Of a DNA stretch of 13,598 nt, positions 4,864-13,555 are shown in pieces. The notes under the pieces were generated by a model. It did no database searches, was not told the origin of the DNA, and saw nothing but the letters and a program-made list of their open reading frames with translations. The first letter of the stretch is position 1, and each line of letters opens with the position of its first letter. Origin of the DNA: Firmicutes bacterium CAG:95 (GTDB lineage: Bacteria; Bacillota; Clostridia; Lachnospirales; Lachnospiraceae); the NCBI GenBank assembly GCA_000438155.1, contig FR902901.1, positions 1 to 13,598 on the forward strand, written 5' to 3'. Made by a program: the position numbers and the translations under genes.

Positions 4864-7047
4864 TTACCGTAAAGGCAGGACAACAAATTTCTGATCCTCT
4901 GTGCCGTTCTCCAATCCCTGTGACAGCCAGTCCTGAATCTCCTTATTGTAGTCACCTGCGGAAAGCATTTCCTCAGCAAATGTTCTGCGGATACATAAAT
5001 ATTCGGATCCATAATAGGTTTTCATTACGCTCTCTTTACTGTCCTGTGGGGTTATGGTTCCATCTACTACATCCGGACGGTACCAGGAAGACCGGTAGTC
5101 AATATCATTAAAGATAATTACGGATTTCTGTGGAATCTCTGCGTAAGCCTGTTCCCATTGTTCGGTAACTGCCTCATAATACGGCTGCTGAACTGTCAAT
5201 TCCTCTCTGTCAAAGACAGACCATATCGACAGAATCACACAGACCGTCACTGTCCCTCCAAGAACATAAGCCTTCCCACCATTCTTTATATCGGGCAGGA
5301 TCAGTCCAATCACTCCGATGCACAACAAAAAAGTTGCCGGTTCAAAAAATCGGAAATAAAAGGTGTCCATGGACGATACATAACGAATGGCAATGAACAC
5401 CATATAATAGGTTACCGCCATGGTAATCATTACCGACTGCAATGAAAAATGCCTGCACCTCTTCATAATCAGAATCATCAGCAGAATGACGATGAAAAGA
5501 ACCGCAAAGACCTTAATTCTATATGGGAAATTCTCCATATACTCCGGTATCTGTAATGAAAATATATTAAAGAATTCTGTCAGCAGGCTTTGGATCAGAT
5601 CATCTGTCAGTGTTTGGAAATCATCCCACCACATTGTTCTGCTTACTCCGGAAGCCATTCCATTCATGATCTTATTCATCATCAGATATCCAATACTCAG
5701 GATACCAGAAACGACTGCTGTTATTCCAAGACAGACTGCCTTGTGAAAATCGGTTTTTTCCCTCTTCTTATAATATTTCCATAATAATGCACAAATGTAT
5801 ACCCCGGTAACAATCCATACATAAATTCCGAAATATCTGGTCAGGAAGCTGCATATCCCCATAATGCCCAGCAGAACATACCACTTCGCCCCGGGATGGT
5901 CCTCCTTCAGAATCCGTGCAAGCACAAGACCGAAGCCAGACAAAAAAAGAATAAAGGGAACTTCACTCCACGTATAATAGCACAGATCAAGAAAGCCGAT
6001 ATTCGTAAGACACAGTGCATAAATCCACGCATCCCTCCGAAAACACACACGCATCAGAATAAGCAGAAGACCCACAATCAACATGGCCAGTATTTTGGAA
6101 GCCAGATACGCATTTACCTTCGTGACAAGCATTACCGCCGCAATACATGCCGGGTAAAGAACCGGCCAGTTGGCAAACCAGGAACGATATCCGGCAAGCC
6201 CGTCATATTGAAAGCCATTGCCCTGCACGAGGTTTTCCGCTTCTTCCAGATAGCCTGTGGAATCAGCGGATATGTAAATTCCATTCAGATATGCTTTTGA
6301 ATAGATCAATATACAAACCATTCCGAATACCAGAATCAGGAAAACATCACTTCCGTATTTTCCAATCCATTCCCTGAGAGGAATTCTTCGGACAAATCCA
6401 AGCAACCGTTCCTTTCCAATCCATATCAGCAATAAATATACAATCAACAGCAGAATACTCGCAGGAATGGAATAGTAGAAAATGTCTCCGTAAGTTACCC
6501 GCACAGGCCCCACCTTCTCTATTCCGACAGAGATTCCACAGGAAAGAGCCTCTCCATTCTCCCATACCGTTTCTTCAAAAGGAAGCTTTTCTCCCCAGCC
6601 ATCCGGCACCTGCATGAAATAGGGATCACTTGCATCCGCCTCGATGACAATCCGGTACTCCTCTCCTTCCTGAAACGAAAGCTCCGCAGGAAAAACCGTC
6701 CACTTACCCGGCTCAATTTCATTTACGGCAAGCGAATCATTAAATATGAGCTCTTTCTCGGAATTCCAGATTTGCATACGGAAAATTCCCTGACTTTCCG
6801 AAGAAACATTAACCAGAAGAAGATCAAAGCCACTGACGGAAAAATCCTCTTTAACCTTCCAGGTAATCTCCCTTTCCTCTCCCGCCGAACATTCCACATA
6901 GACAGGATCCGGGTTAATCGTCGGAAGAATCTGCGTTGTAGCAACACTATTCTGTGCAGTATGGGTAAGTACAAGCATGACCGCTGCAAAAACAAACAGT
7001 CCGAATACACTTCCTATGATTCTTTTCAACCAAATTTTATTATTCAT
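4864..7047 (-). CDS. Polytopic membrane protein, GT-C-like glycosyltransferase with extracytoplasmic N-terminal domain
   Basis: 727 aa. It has an N-terminal membrane segment (about 11-28), then an external beta-rich domain (about 45-180), a second membrane segment (about 192-210) and a multi-spanning core from about 233. The first external loop of the core has ADSTGYLEEAENLVQGNG (261-278), the acidic, tyrosine-containing loop typical of GT-C enzymes such as ArnT and PMT relatives, which transfer sugars from polyprenyl-phosphate donors outside the membrane. The C-terminal ~130 residues are soluble (YYGSEYLCIRR, VVLPLR) and also fit that class. The start overlaps the preceding gene's end by 8 bp (ATGAATAA), so translation is coupled. 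The acceptor is unknown: a wall polymer, lipid or surface protein. The added N-terminal domain is not recognised. Confidence 0.7.
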   Translation of the reverse strand: MNNKIWLKRIIGSVFGLFVFAAVMLVLTHTAQNSVATTQILPTINPDPVYVECSAGEEREITWKVKEDFSVSGFDLLLVNVSSESQGIFRMQIWNSEKELIFNDSLAVNEIEPGKWTVFPAELSFQEGEEYRIVIEADASDPYFMQVPDGWGEKLPFEETVWENGEALSCGISVGIEKVGPVRVTYGDIFYYSIPASILLLIVYLLLIWIGKERLLGFVRRIPLREWIGKYGSDVFLILVFGMVCILIYSKAYLNGIYISADSTGYLEEAENLVQGNGFQYDGLAGYRSWFANWPVLYPACIAAVMLVTKVNAYLASKILAMLIVGLLLILMRVCFRRDAWIYALCLTNIGFLDLCYYTWSEVPFILFLSGFGLVLARILKEDHPGAKWYVLLGIMGICSFLTRYFGIYVWIVTGVYICALLWKYYKKREKTDFHKAVCLGITAVVSGILSIGYLMMNKIMNGMASGVSRTMWWDDFQTLTDDLIQSLLTEFFNIFSLQIPEYMENFPYRIKVFAVLFIVILLMILIMKRCRHFSLQSVMITMAVTYYMVFIAIRYVSSMDTFYFRFFEPATFLLCIGVIGLILPDIKNGGKAYVLGGTVTVCVILSIWSVFDREELTVQQPYYEAVTEQWEQAYAEIPQKSVIIFNDIDYRSSWYRPDVVDGTITPQDSKESVMKTYYGSEYLCIRRTFAEEMLSAGDYNKEIQDWLSQGLENGTEDQKFVVLPLR

Positions 7048-8260
7048 GACAAATCTTCTCCGAAAGTTTCATTGCTAAGTCAACAACCACATCTGAATTA
7101 TAATGACAGTGTTCTCCCCATCTTCCCAGGCCGTAAACCTGTCTTTCAGAAGTAAATGCAAGCAGCTGTTGCATAATCTGAGGCTTGTTGATGGTATTTA
7201 ACGGGTATGCATACTCGTTCATATATGTAAATACTGCCTGCTCCTGATACATGGGAACCCGTTCTTTCCTTGTTTCCAGCCAGTATCCCCTGCTTCCCTG
7301 ACAGAAATTATGCCGGACAAGAATACGATGAAAAGGTTTTTGCTCATCCGGAATATAGAGCCACTGGGCATCCGTCTGCAGATATCCACTGATATATCTG
7401 GTTTCAATCGAGCTATGCTTCAGCATTTTTACCCCGTTTTGTAAATCCTCCGGTAATCCGCCAATATGCCGGAAACTGCTCCACGGAATTGTTGTTACGA
7501 TCTTTTCTGCTTCACAATACTCTCCATCCGACATTCTGATTCTGCTGTGATTAAGATCAAGCTCAATGACATCCGTTCCATACTTTACATGACCTTCAAT
7601 TTCTTGTGCCATACGAAGCCACAGCTCTCCATAACCATACTTTTTCGGATAATAAAAGGAGGCATGTCCCGGCTGCTGCCCGTAAGCCTTATGAGTAAGA
7701 CAGGAACGCAGCGTATCCTCAAAGCTTACATCAGGAAGCTTATCAAGCCAGTATATTCCAAGCTCATCCAGTTCATCCGCAAACATCTTACGATTGTAGG
7801 GGAGCATATACATCCCGGCTATCTGATCTCCCAGTTTCCATGTGATCCATTCACGAAACTTTTCCGGCTTCGGCTTGTCACTATTGCATCCGGCTCTGGC
7901 AATCGAAGAAAGCACCTGAACCTGAACCTCCGGTTCCATCTGCCATATATTCGCCTCCAGCGGATGACTGATTTCTCTTTCTCCTATTACAATCCGGCTG
8001 TCACGGTCAAACCTCTCCCATTCTTCCTCCGGCATAAAACGGAACAGATATTCGTTCACTTTTGGCCGTCTGACATCGAGAAAATGACCTCCGCCAATAT
8101 CAAAAGGACTTCCATCCACCTGACAGGATCTGCAAAGTCCTCCTGCTTCTGTTTCCTTTTCCACTACCAGAAAAGAATCTTCACCTGACTGTTTTAATCT
8201 GTTTGCAAAGGTCAATCCCGCAGGTCCCGCTCCCAGAATCAAATACTTTACTTTTTCCAT
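7040..8260 (-). CDS. FAD-dependent UDP-galactopyranose-mutase-like / amine-oxidase-fold protein
   Basis: 406 aa, cytosolic. The N-terminus has a Rossmann FAD-binding motif, GAGPAGL (10-16), E34 for the ribose, and the GGLCR and GGGHF segments seen in UDP-galactopyranose mutase and related flavoproteins. The C-terminus has YGLGRWGEHCHYNSD (376-390), which resembles the last flavin-contacting motif of that superfamily. The members act either as sugar-nucleotide mutases or as oxidoreductases, and substrate cannot be fixed from sequence alone. It overlaps the GT2 gene by 13 bp and the GT-C-like gene by 8 bp, so the three are translationally coupled. This argues for a sugar-modifying role in making or processing the transferred residue. 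ATG at 8260 has only a weak upstream GAAAG, consistent with coupling. Confidence 0.75.
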   Translation of the reverse strand: MEKVKYLILGAGPAGLTFANRLKQSGEDSFLVVEKETEAGGLCRSCQVDGSPFDIGGGHFLDVRRPKVNEYLFRFMPEEEWERFDRDSRIVIGEREISHPLEANIWQMEPEVQVQVLSSIARAGCNSDKPKPEKFREWITWKLGDQIAGMYMLPYNRKMFADELDELGIYWLDKLPDVSFEDTLRSCLTHKAYGQQPGHASFYYPKKYGYGELWLRMAQEIEGHVKYGTDVIELDLNHSRIRMSDGEYCEAEKIVTTIPWSSFRHIGGLPEDLQNGVKMLKHSSIETRYISGYLQTDAQWLYIPDEQKPFHRILVRHNFCQGSRGYWLETRKERVPMYQEQAVFTYMNEYAYPLNTINKPQIMQQLLAFTSERQVYGLGRWGEHCHYNSDVVVDLAMKLSEKICHE

Positions 8261-8964
8261 ATATTTCTTTCATTCTTCTTTAGTTTAAATAATATTTTCA
8301 GAGCCTCCACAACAGAGCTTCCCTTCAGGCTGGATGCTGTTCCCACATAATGAATGGGAACTTCAACAGTCCTGCAGTTTCTGCAATAATATCTCATTTC
8401 TGTCTGATACATATGTCCGGTAGAAAGGAATTTTTCAAAATTCATCTTTTCCAGAATCTCCCTTTGAAAAGCCTCAAATCCACTGGTCATATCCTTAAGC
8501 CGCGTTCCCAGTACCAGATTGGAAAGCAGCGTTCCACCTCCGCTTAAAATTCTCCGGTACAGAGGCTGTTCCCTCATGGAACCGCCTTTCATAAAACGTG
8601 ATCCCCAGACACATTCATACCCTTCCTCCAGCTTTTCCAGAAATTGCGGAATTTCAGAGGGTAAATGGCTTAAGCCCCCATCCATTTCAAGTATCTGTTC
8701 CGCGCCATCTGCAAGAGCTCTCCGGAAGCCTTCCAGATAACAACTGATCACACCGGTTGATTCTTTGTAATAGATACATTTTACCTTATCGCTGTGCTTC
8801 TCCCTCTCACGTATAATCGCTTCCGTACGATCCTTTGAATAATCGTCAATAACAGGATATATGTATAAACGGTCATAGGGCAGCTCCAGAATTTCATCCA
8901 GAATCTGCCCCATCGTACTTTCTTCATTCGCAACAGGCATTACAATTATTGTTTTTTTCATCAT
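8248..8964 (-). CDS. GT2 glycosyltransferase, polyprenyl-phosphate sugar synthase (DPM1-like)
   Basis: 238 aa, soluble. The protein shows VMPVANEES (8-16), VIDDYSKDRTE (38-48), EMDGGLSH (93-100), GSRFMKGG (121-128), SGFEAFQREIL (161-171) and a basic, SSLKGSS-containing tail. These are the landmarks of dolichol/polyprenol-phosphate mannose synthases, which load a nucleotide sugar onto a lipid phosphate on the inner face of the membrane. The usual DxD (as in MDADLSH) is DGG here, losing the second metal-binding acid. No C-terminal membrane segments are present. The natural partner is the GT-C-like protein two genes down. Two ATGs are adjacent (8964, 8961); GGA upstream suits the second slightly better. 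It starts 58 bp after the glgP stop, and a separate promoter is not clear. Confidence 0.85.
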   Translation of the reverse strand: MMKKTIIVMPVANEESTMGQILDEILELPYDRLYIYPVIDDYSKDRTEAIIREREKHSDKVKCIYYKESTGVISCYLEGFRRALADGAEQILEMDGGLSHLPSEIPQFLEKLEEGYECVWGSRFMKGGSMREQPLYRRILSGGGTLLSNLVLGTRLKDMTSGFEAFQREILEKMNFEKFLSTGHMYQTEMRYYCRNCRTVEVPIHYVGTASSLKGSSVVEALKILFKLKKNERNIWKK

Positions 8965-9022
8965 TTATTCCATTCATTCTTTTGTCTGTTTTCTTCTGAA
9001 GCATATATAAACACTATTGTAA

Positions 9023-11332
9023 CTATTTTAATTTCCAGATATCGCGATTGTACTCAGCAATGGTTCTGTCCGATGAGAAGAAGCCTGCCTTTGCAATATT
9101 TACCAGCATCATCTTCTTCCATTTGGTACGGTCTTCGTAATCTGCAAATGCTTTATCCTTTTCTTTGATATATGCCTCCAGATCAAGCAGTGTCATAAAC
9201 CAGTCTTTATTCAGAAGCTCCTTATAGAGACGTTCCAGATTCTCTTTATGTCCTGCTGCCAGTGCCTGCTTTCCAACGATAAAGTCCACGGCTTCCTTAA
9301 TCACCGGACTCCTTTCATAATAATCCTTTGAAACATAGTCAGCTTTGGCATAATGCTCAATAACCTCTTCGGATTTCGCACCAAAGATATAAATGTTATC
9401 ATCTCCAACCAGCTCATTAATCTCAACGTTCGCACCATCGGAGGTTCCCAGCGTCACGGCACCGTTCAGCATGAACTTCATGTTGCCGGTTCCGGATGCT
9501 TCCTTGGATGCAAGAGAAATCTGCTCGGAAATATCACATGCCGGGATCAGCTTCTCTGCATAGGTTACATTGTAGTTTTCCACCATCAGAACGGTCATGT
9601 ACCGGTTCACATCCGGATCGTTATTCACGATTTCCTGTAATACCAGAAGTAAATGGATGATGTCCTGTGCAATGATATAGGCCGGTGCTGCCTTGGCTCC
9701 GAAAATAAAGGTGATGGGACGAACCGGCTTTTTACCTGCTTTAATCTCCAGATATTTATGGATAATGTATAAGGCATTCATCTGCTGACGCTTATACTCG
9801 TGAAGCCGCTTAATCTGAATGTCAAAAATGGAATCCGGATTTAAAGTAACGCCTTCGTTTTCCTTCACATATGCAACCAGCTCCTGCTTGCGGTTCATTT
9901 TGATCTGCGCAATCTGATCCAGAACCTCCGGATTATCCTTAAATTCCAGAAGCTTTTCTAATTTATCGGCATCCTTCTTAAAGCCATCCCCGATGGTCTG
10001 TGCAAGATAGGTTGACAGCTCACGGTTACAACTCATCAGCCAGCGGCGGAAGGTAATACCGTTCGTCTTATTATTGAATTTCTCGGGATACAGCCTGTAA
10101 AACGCATTCAGTTCCGTATTCTTCAAAATCTCTGTATGAATTGCAGCCACACCGTTTACAGAAAATCCATAGTGAATGTCGATGTGTGCCATGTGCACTC
10201 TGCCATCCTTATCAATAATCTGCACCTTCGGATCCTTGTATTTCGCAGCTACTCTCTTATCCAACTCCTTAATATAAGGAACAAGCTGGGGAACGACCTT
10301 CTCCAGGTATTTTAAAGGCCACTTCTCCAAAGCCTCTGCCAGAATCGTATGATTGGTATAGGCACAGCATTTACTTACCACTTCAATCGCTTCATCCATG
10401 GTAAATGCCTTGTCTTCCACAAGAATACGGATCAGCTCCGGAATAATCATGGTTGGATGCGTGTCATTGATCTGGATGACTGCATGCTCATACATCTTAC
10501 GAAGATCATACTTCTTCTCCTTCATCTCATGAAGAATCATCTGTGCCGCATTACATACCATGAAATACTGCTGATAAATACGGAGCAGATTGCCCGCCTC
10601 ATCCGAATCATCCGGATAAAGGAATAAGGTAAGGTTTTTCTCAATGGCTTCCTTATCAAAGTCGATGCCCTTTTTAACAAGACTCTCATCTATACTTTCA
10701 ATATCAAAGAGACGAAGCTTATTGACACCACTGTCATATCCCGGAACATCAATGTCATATAGCCGGGAAACGACCTTTTTCCTGCCAAAAAAAACATCGA
10801 AGGAAATATCTGTTCTGGTAAGCCAGGATTCCTTCTCCATCCATTCATTCTTCTCTGCACACTGCAGTTTATCACGGAACACCTGTTTAAACAGACCGAA
10901 ATGATAATTTAATCCGATTCCCTCACCGGGTAATCCCAGCGTTGCAATGGAATCCATAAAGCAGGCAGCAAGTCTTCCAAGACCGCCATTTCCCAAAGAA
11001 GGCTCCGGTTCAACCTCCTCGATCACAGAAAGCTTCTTTCCATATTTATCAAGGATCTCCACCATCTTGTCATATACGCCAAGATTAATCAGATTGTTGG
11101 AAAGCAGCTTACCTATGAGAAACTCTGCGGAGATATAGAACACCTTCTTCTCGCCTTCATTCTCATCCGAGACCTTCATGAGGCGCTTCGTTAATACAAG
11201 CACCACATAATACAGCTCCTGATCTGTAAGCTCTGCAATCTCCTTATCAAACATGTTCTGTGCAATTTCCAAAAGCTGATGTTCCATATTCAGTACCAGC
11301 ACATCCTTCTGTAAGTTCGTCTGTCCTGCCAT
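9023..11332 (-). CDS. glgP: Glycogen/starch (alpha-glucan) phosphorylase, GT35
   Basis: 769 aa, cytosolic. It releases glucose-1-phosphate from the non-reducing ends of alpha-1,4-glucans, using pyridoxal phosphate. Diagnostic stretches are SLGNGGLGRLAACFMDS (112-128), INDTHPTM (288-295), KTNGITFRRW (422-431), IKRLHEYKRQQ (507-517) and EASGTGNMKF (611-620), in which K619 is the pyridoxal-phosphate lysine, followed by SDGANVEI. At 769 residues it is somewhat shorter than the ~800-aa enteric enzymes but complete at both ends. ATG at 11332 is preceded by GGAGGAG (11336-11342) at a normal distance; the open frame runs 52 codons further into the untranslated leader. It has its own promoter with cre-like sites, overlapping the end of the upstream mgtC-like gene. 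Expect catabolite control and use of stored glycogen or maltodextrins. Confidence 0.96.
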   Translation of the reverse strand: MAGQTNLQKDVLVLNMEHQLLEIAQNMFDKEIAELTDQELYYVVLVLTKRLMKVSDENEGEKKVFYISAEFLIGKLLSNNLINLGVYDKMVEILDKYGKKLSVIEEVEPEPSLGNGGLGRLAACFMDSIATLGLPGEGIGLNYHFGLFKQVFRDKLQCAEKNEWMEKESWLTRTDISFDVFFGRKKVVSRLYDIDVPGYDSGVNKLRLFDIESIDESLVKKGIDFDKEAIEKNLTLFLYPDDSDEAGNLLRIYQQYFMVCNAAQMILHEMKEKKYDLRKMYEHAVIQINDTHPTMIIPELIRILVEDKAFTMDEAIEVVSKCCAYTNHTILAEALEKWPLKYLEKVVPQLVPYIKELDKRVAAKYKDPKVQIIDKDGRVHMAHIDIHYGFSVNGVAAIHTEILKNTELNAFYRLYPEKFNNKTNGITFRRWLMSCNRELSTYLAQTIGDGFKKDADKLEKLLEFKDNPEVLDQIAQIKMNRKQELVAYVKENEGVTLNPDSIFDIQIKRLHEYKRQQMNALYIIHKYLEIKAGKKPVRPITFIFGAKAAPAYIIAQDIIHLLLVLQEIVNNDPDVNRYMTVLMVENYNVTYAEKLIPACDISEQISLASKEASGTGNMKFMLNGAVTLGTSDGANVEINELVGDDNIYIFGAKSEEVIEHYAKADYVSKDYYERSPVIKEAVDFIVGKQALAAGHKENLERLYKELLNKDWFMTLLDLEAYIKEKDKAFADYEDRTKWKKMMLVNIAKAGFFSSDRTIAEYNRDIWKLK

Positions 11333-11459
11333 AATCTCCTCCATAAATATCCTGAAATGATATCCGTTCCTGTTACCAGATGTTCCTGCACAAATGACAC
11401 TCATATCATTATATTTCTGTCCCGTCAGAACATACTGAATAATTACGTATTTCTTAAAA

Positions 11460-11488
11460 ACTATAACGCTTTTACGCTTAAAATGCAA
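11460..11488 (-). promoter_or_regulatory. glgP promoter
   Basis: Reading left, TTGCAT (11488-11483), a 17-base spacer, TATAGT (11465-11460). This is a good vegetative promoter, with a start near 11453 and a leader of about 120 bases. The spacer and -10 edge carry a second cre-like core (AAAGCGTTA). Confidence 0.7.
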
Positions 11489-11489
11489 G

Positions 11490-11504
11490 TCAAAAGCGCT
11501 TACA
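11490..11504 (-). promoter_or_regulatory. Candidate cre (CcpA) site upstream of glgP
   Basis: TGTAAGCGCTTTTGA, close to the cre consensus TGWAARCGYTWNCW with a perfect AAGCGCTT core. It abuts the -35 box and overlaps the stop codon of the upstream gene. Binding just upstream of -35 can activate or repress. The site is seen; regulation is inferred. Confidence 0.55.
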
Positions 11505-12213
11505 GTTCCTCTACATAAACAACTCCCTCAATGTCACGGATTACCTGTATCGTCGAGTCGTGCATATGGGGACCGGCAAGTTCAATACTGGTCATCACCG
11601 CAGTATCATCTCCCCTGATCATAGTCTCCATAGTTTCAAATCCTGCTATCCGCAGATCCATCTTACGGAGCTGCTTACGCAGTTCCACAATGCTCTTCGC
11701 ACTGTCCACCTCGATATAGAGCTCCAGCACACGGGAATGCATATAGACATACCGGTCAAGCCTTGCAAGCCCCACAAAGGTAACCAGAACGAGTACCAGC
11801 ATAACAAATGCCCCTTCATAAAACCCGATTCCCAACGCAAGTCCGATACAGGCACAAGCCCAGAGCCCCGCCGCCGTAGTGAGTCCTCTTACCTGATTCC
11901 GGCCCGTTACAATGATCGTACCGACTCCCAAAAAGCCGACTCCGCTGATTACCTGCGCTCCAAGACGTGCAACCTCCTGTCTGGTGCCAAAATAATCCAC
12001 AATATACTGTCCGGTCATCATAACAAGTGTCGCCCCAAGACAGACCAGTACATGCGTTTTAATTCCGGCGCCACGACGCTTCATTCCACGGTCAATTCCG
12101 ATCAGGGTTCCTGAAAGAAGAGCAAGCAGAAGCCGGATCGTTACTGACAGCATATTCAATTCCCGTAATTCTCTGAGCCACACCGGAATCTGACTAAATT
12201 CTGATAGTTCCAT
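11500..12213 (-). CDS. MgtC/SapB-family membrane protein
   Basis: 237 aa. The N-terminal part has four to five membrane segments, with the family signature TLIGIDRGMKRRGAGIKTHVLVCLGATLVM, ISGVGFLGVGTI and VRGLTTAAGLWACACIGLALGIGFY. The C-terminal ~80 residues (from about 160) form a soluble ACT-like domain with MDLRIAGFET and DIEGVVYVEEL. Family members affect growth under low magnesium or acid and survival in hosts, and some modulate the F-ATPase; the role in commensals is unknown. ATG at 12213 has GGGAG about 10 bases upstream. A terminator separates it from the chemotaxis genes above, and glgP's promoter overlaps its stop codon. Confidence 0.9.
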   Translation of the reverse strand: MELSEFSQIPVWLRELRELNMLSVTIRLLLALLSGTLIGIDRGMKRRGAGIKTHVLVCLGATLVMMTGQYIVDYFGTRQEVARLGAQVISGVGFLGVGTIIVTGRNQVRGLTTAAGLWACACIGLALGIGFYEGAFVMLVLVLVTFVGLARLDRYVYMHSRVLELYIEVDSAKSIVELRKQLRKMDLRIAGFETMETMIRGDDTAVMTSIELAGPHMHDSTIQVIRDIEGVVYVEEL

Positions 12214-12237
12214 CTGCTTTCTGCTCCCTTTTTGCTA

Positions 12238-12268
12238 AAAAGGAAAGATCTTATGGATCTTTCCTTTT
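12238..12268. terminator. Terminator after cheY
   Basis: A perfect 13-bp stem (AAAAGGAAAGATC 12238-12250 with 12256-12268) and a TTATG loop. Leftward, the stem ends in a run of five T. It lies 16 bp past the cheY stop and closes the cheX-like/cheY transcript. Its symmetry would also allow rightward termination. Confidence 0.85.
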
Positions 12269-12283
12269 GTTTCCTGTGAAAAA

Positions 12284-12643
12284 TCAATCCAGAATCTGTG
12301 CAATAATACGCTCCACCTCATCACTTTCATAAGGCTTCGTGATAAATTCGGATGCCCCGTATTTTACTGCCTGAATCATCTTCTCCTTCTGTCCTGCTGC
12401 TGTAATCATTACTGCCTCTGCATTCTCGTTATACTTCTTAATCAGCATCAGGGCTTCAATACCATCCATCTTCGGCATGGTAATATCCAGAGTTACAAGA
12501 TCCGGATTGAGTTCCTTATACATGACATAGCCTTCCTCACCGTTCGTGGCCTCCCCGGCAATTTCATGTCCCATGCCCTCCAAAATCTCTCTCAACATCT
12601 TACGGGATGTTCTGGAGTCATCTACGATCAGTATCTTTCCCAT
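12284..12643 (-). CDS. cheY: CheY-like single-domain response regulator
   Basis: 119 aa, receiver domain only. The acidic pocket D8-D9, phosphoacceptor D53 (LVTLDITMPKMDG), T81 (MITAAG) and K103 (TKPYES) are all present, so it should be phosphorylated by CheA and switch flagellar rotation. GGAGGAG lies about 10 bases upstream. It starts 24 bp after the cheX-like stop, in the same operon, pairing a CheY with its likely phosphatase. No output domain is attached. A role as a free-standing regulator outside chemotaxis is possible but less likely given the neighbour. Confidence 0.93.
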   Translation of the reverse strand: MGKILIVDDSRTSRKMLREILEGMGHEIAGEATNGEEGYVMYKELNPDLVTLDITMPKMDGIEALMLIKKYNENAEAVMITAAGQKEKMIQAVKYGASEFITKPYESDEVERIIAQILD

Positions 12644-12667
12644 TTCTTATTTCTCCTCCTGTTTTCT

Positions 12668-13555
12668 CTATCGCATTTCAAGGCTGTCGCCTATGGTAAT
12701 AAGCACCCGTATAGTCTCTCCACATACTTCAAGTGGAAGCACCAGCATCTTTCCGCTGTAAAATCCACTGATGGAATCGGAAAATTCCGGAGGACATAAT
12801 TCCATTTCAATTCTCTGCTGGCTCATATCCGATGCATACAGACCATTTATGCAGTTAATCAGCTCTGCCACAGCATCCAGAGCGTCCTCATCCACCTTTT
12901 CAAACGCTTCATGTCCGAAACAGGAGGCAATCGGTAAAAGTGCCTGACCGTTTCCCGCGAAAGCACAGGTAACCGGCCTCTCGCCCTCTACAAGCTGCAT
13001 TGCACCGTTATCTGCAAGGTACTGTTTATCAAAATATGCCTTCATTGGCATGACATTATTATCAACACAACGCATCATCGTACGGAGTACCACCCCTGCC
13101 ATATCCAGATACTCTGCTGCATCTGTCGGCAAAAACAGCGGTAATACGCGATCCACATCATCACTCTTTAAGTCCTCCATACTGGAGTTCGTAAATTCAT
13201 TCTCTGCCTGATATTCTCTCATAATATCGTCAAGCTCTGTGATCTTCATCAGGTTCAGATTCTCAAGAGCCTGTGCAAATGCAAGATACGGGTTTCCCTG
13301 AAGTCTCAGCAGCTCGTCCACCTGCTTCTGTGTCAGATACCCCTTAATAACCGCAATATCACCAAAACGCCTGTCCATCACTGCCTGCAGACGATTGATC
13401 TTATCTGCCTGTTCCTGCGTAATCATCCCTTCTGCTACTGCAATCAGCCCTAACTTCACACGAACCCTGGTAATTTCTTCTATTACATCGTCTAACTGCT
13501 CCGATGTAATCTTCCCCTTACTGATAAGATAATTCCCCAAAATTTTTGAAATCAT
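12668..13555 (-). CDS. CheX-like CheY-P phosphatase with N-terminal helical repeat region
   Basis: 295 aa, about twice the length of ordinary CheX (about 150-160 aa). The C-terminal part (about 145-295) has DAVAELINCING (227-238), giving the E231-x2-N234 phosphatase pair of the CheX/CheC/FliY family, and YSGKMLVLPLEVCGETIRVLITIGD like the CheX core strands. The N-terminal ~100 residues contain three similar helical units (LGNYLISKGKITSEQLDD, LGLIAVAEGMITQEQADK, FGDIAVIKGYLTQKQVDE), each shaped like the repeats at the start of GspE/PilB-type proteins, some of which bind c-di-GMP. ATG at 13555 is preferred over an upstream TTG because GGGAGGT (13562-13568) lies 6 bases before it. It sits directly upstream of cheY. 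The phosphatase role is inferred from the conserved pair and context. Confidence 0.8.
   Translation of the reverse strand: MISKILGNYLISKGKITSEQLDDVIEEITRVRVKLGLIAVAEGMITQEQADKINRLQAVMDRRFGDIAVIKGYLTQKQVDELLRLQGNPYLAFAQALENLNLMKITELDDIMREYQAENEFTNSSMEDLKSDDVDRVLPLFLPTDAAEYLDMAGVVLRTMMRCVDNNVMPMKAYFDKQYLADNGAMQLVEGERPVTCAFAGNGQALLPIASCFGHEAFEKVDEDALDAVAELINCINGLYASDMSQQRIEMELCPPEFSDSISGFYSGKMLVLPLEVCGETIRVLITIGDSLEMR

Noticed and set aside
7466..8188. 240-codon rightward frame, and the 184-codon frame at 11560-12114
   Set aside because: Both lie antisense to well-supported genes, have no family features and no ribosome binding sites.
4864..8964. Flagellin glycosylation operon
   Set aside because: Proximity to fliC is suggestive, but the GT-C-like enzyme would act outside the membrane, while flagellin subunits pass through the export channel; flagellin is usually modified in the cytoplasm.
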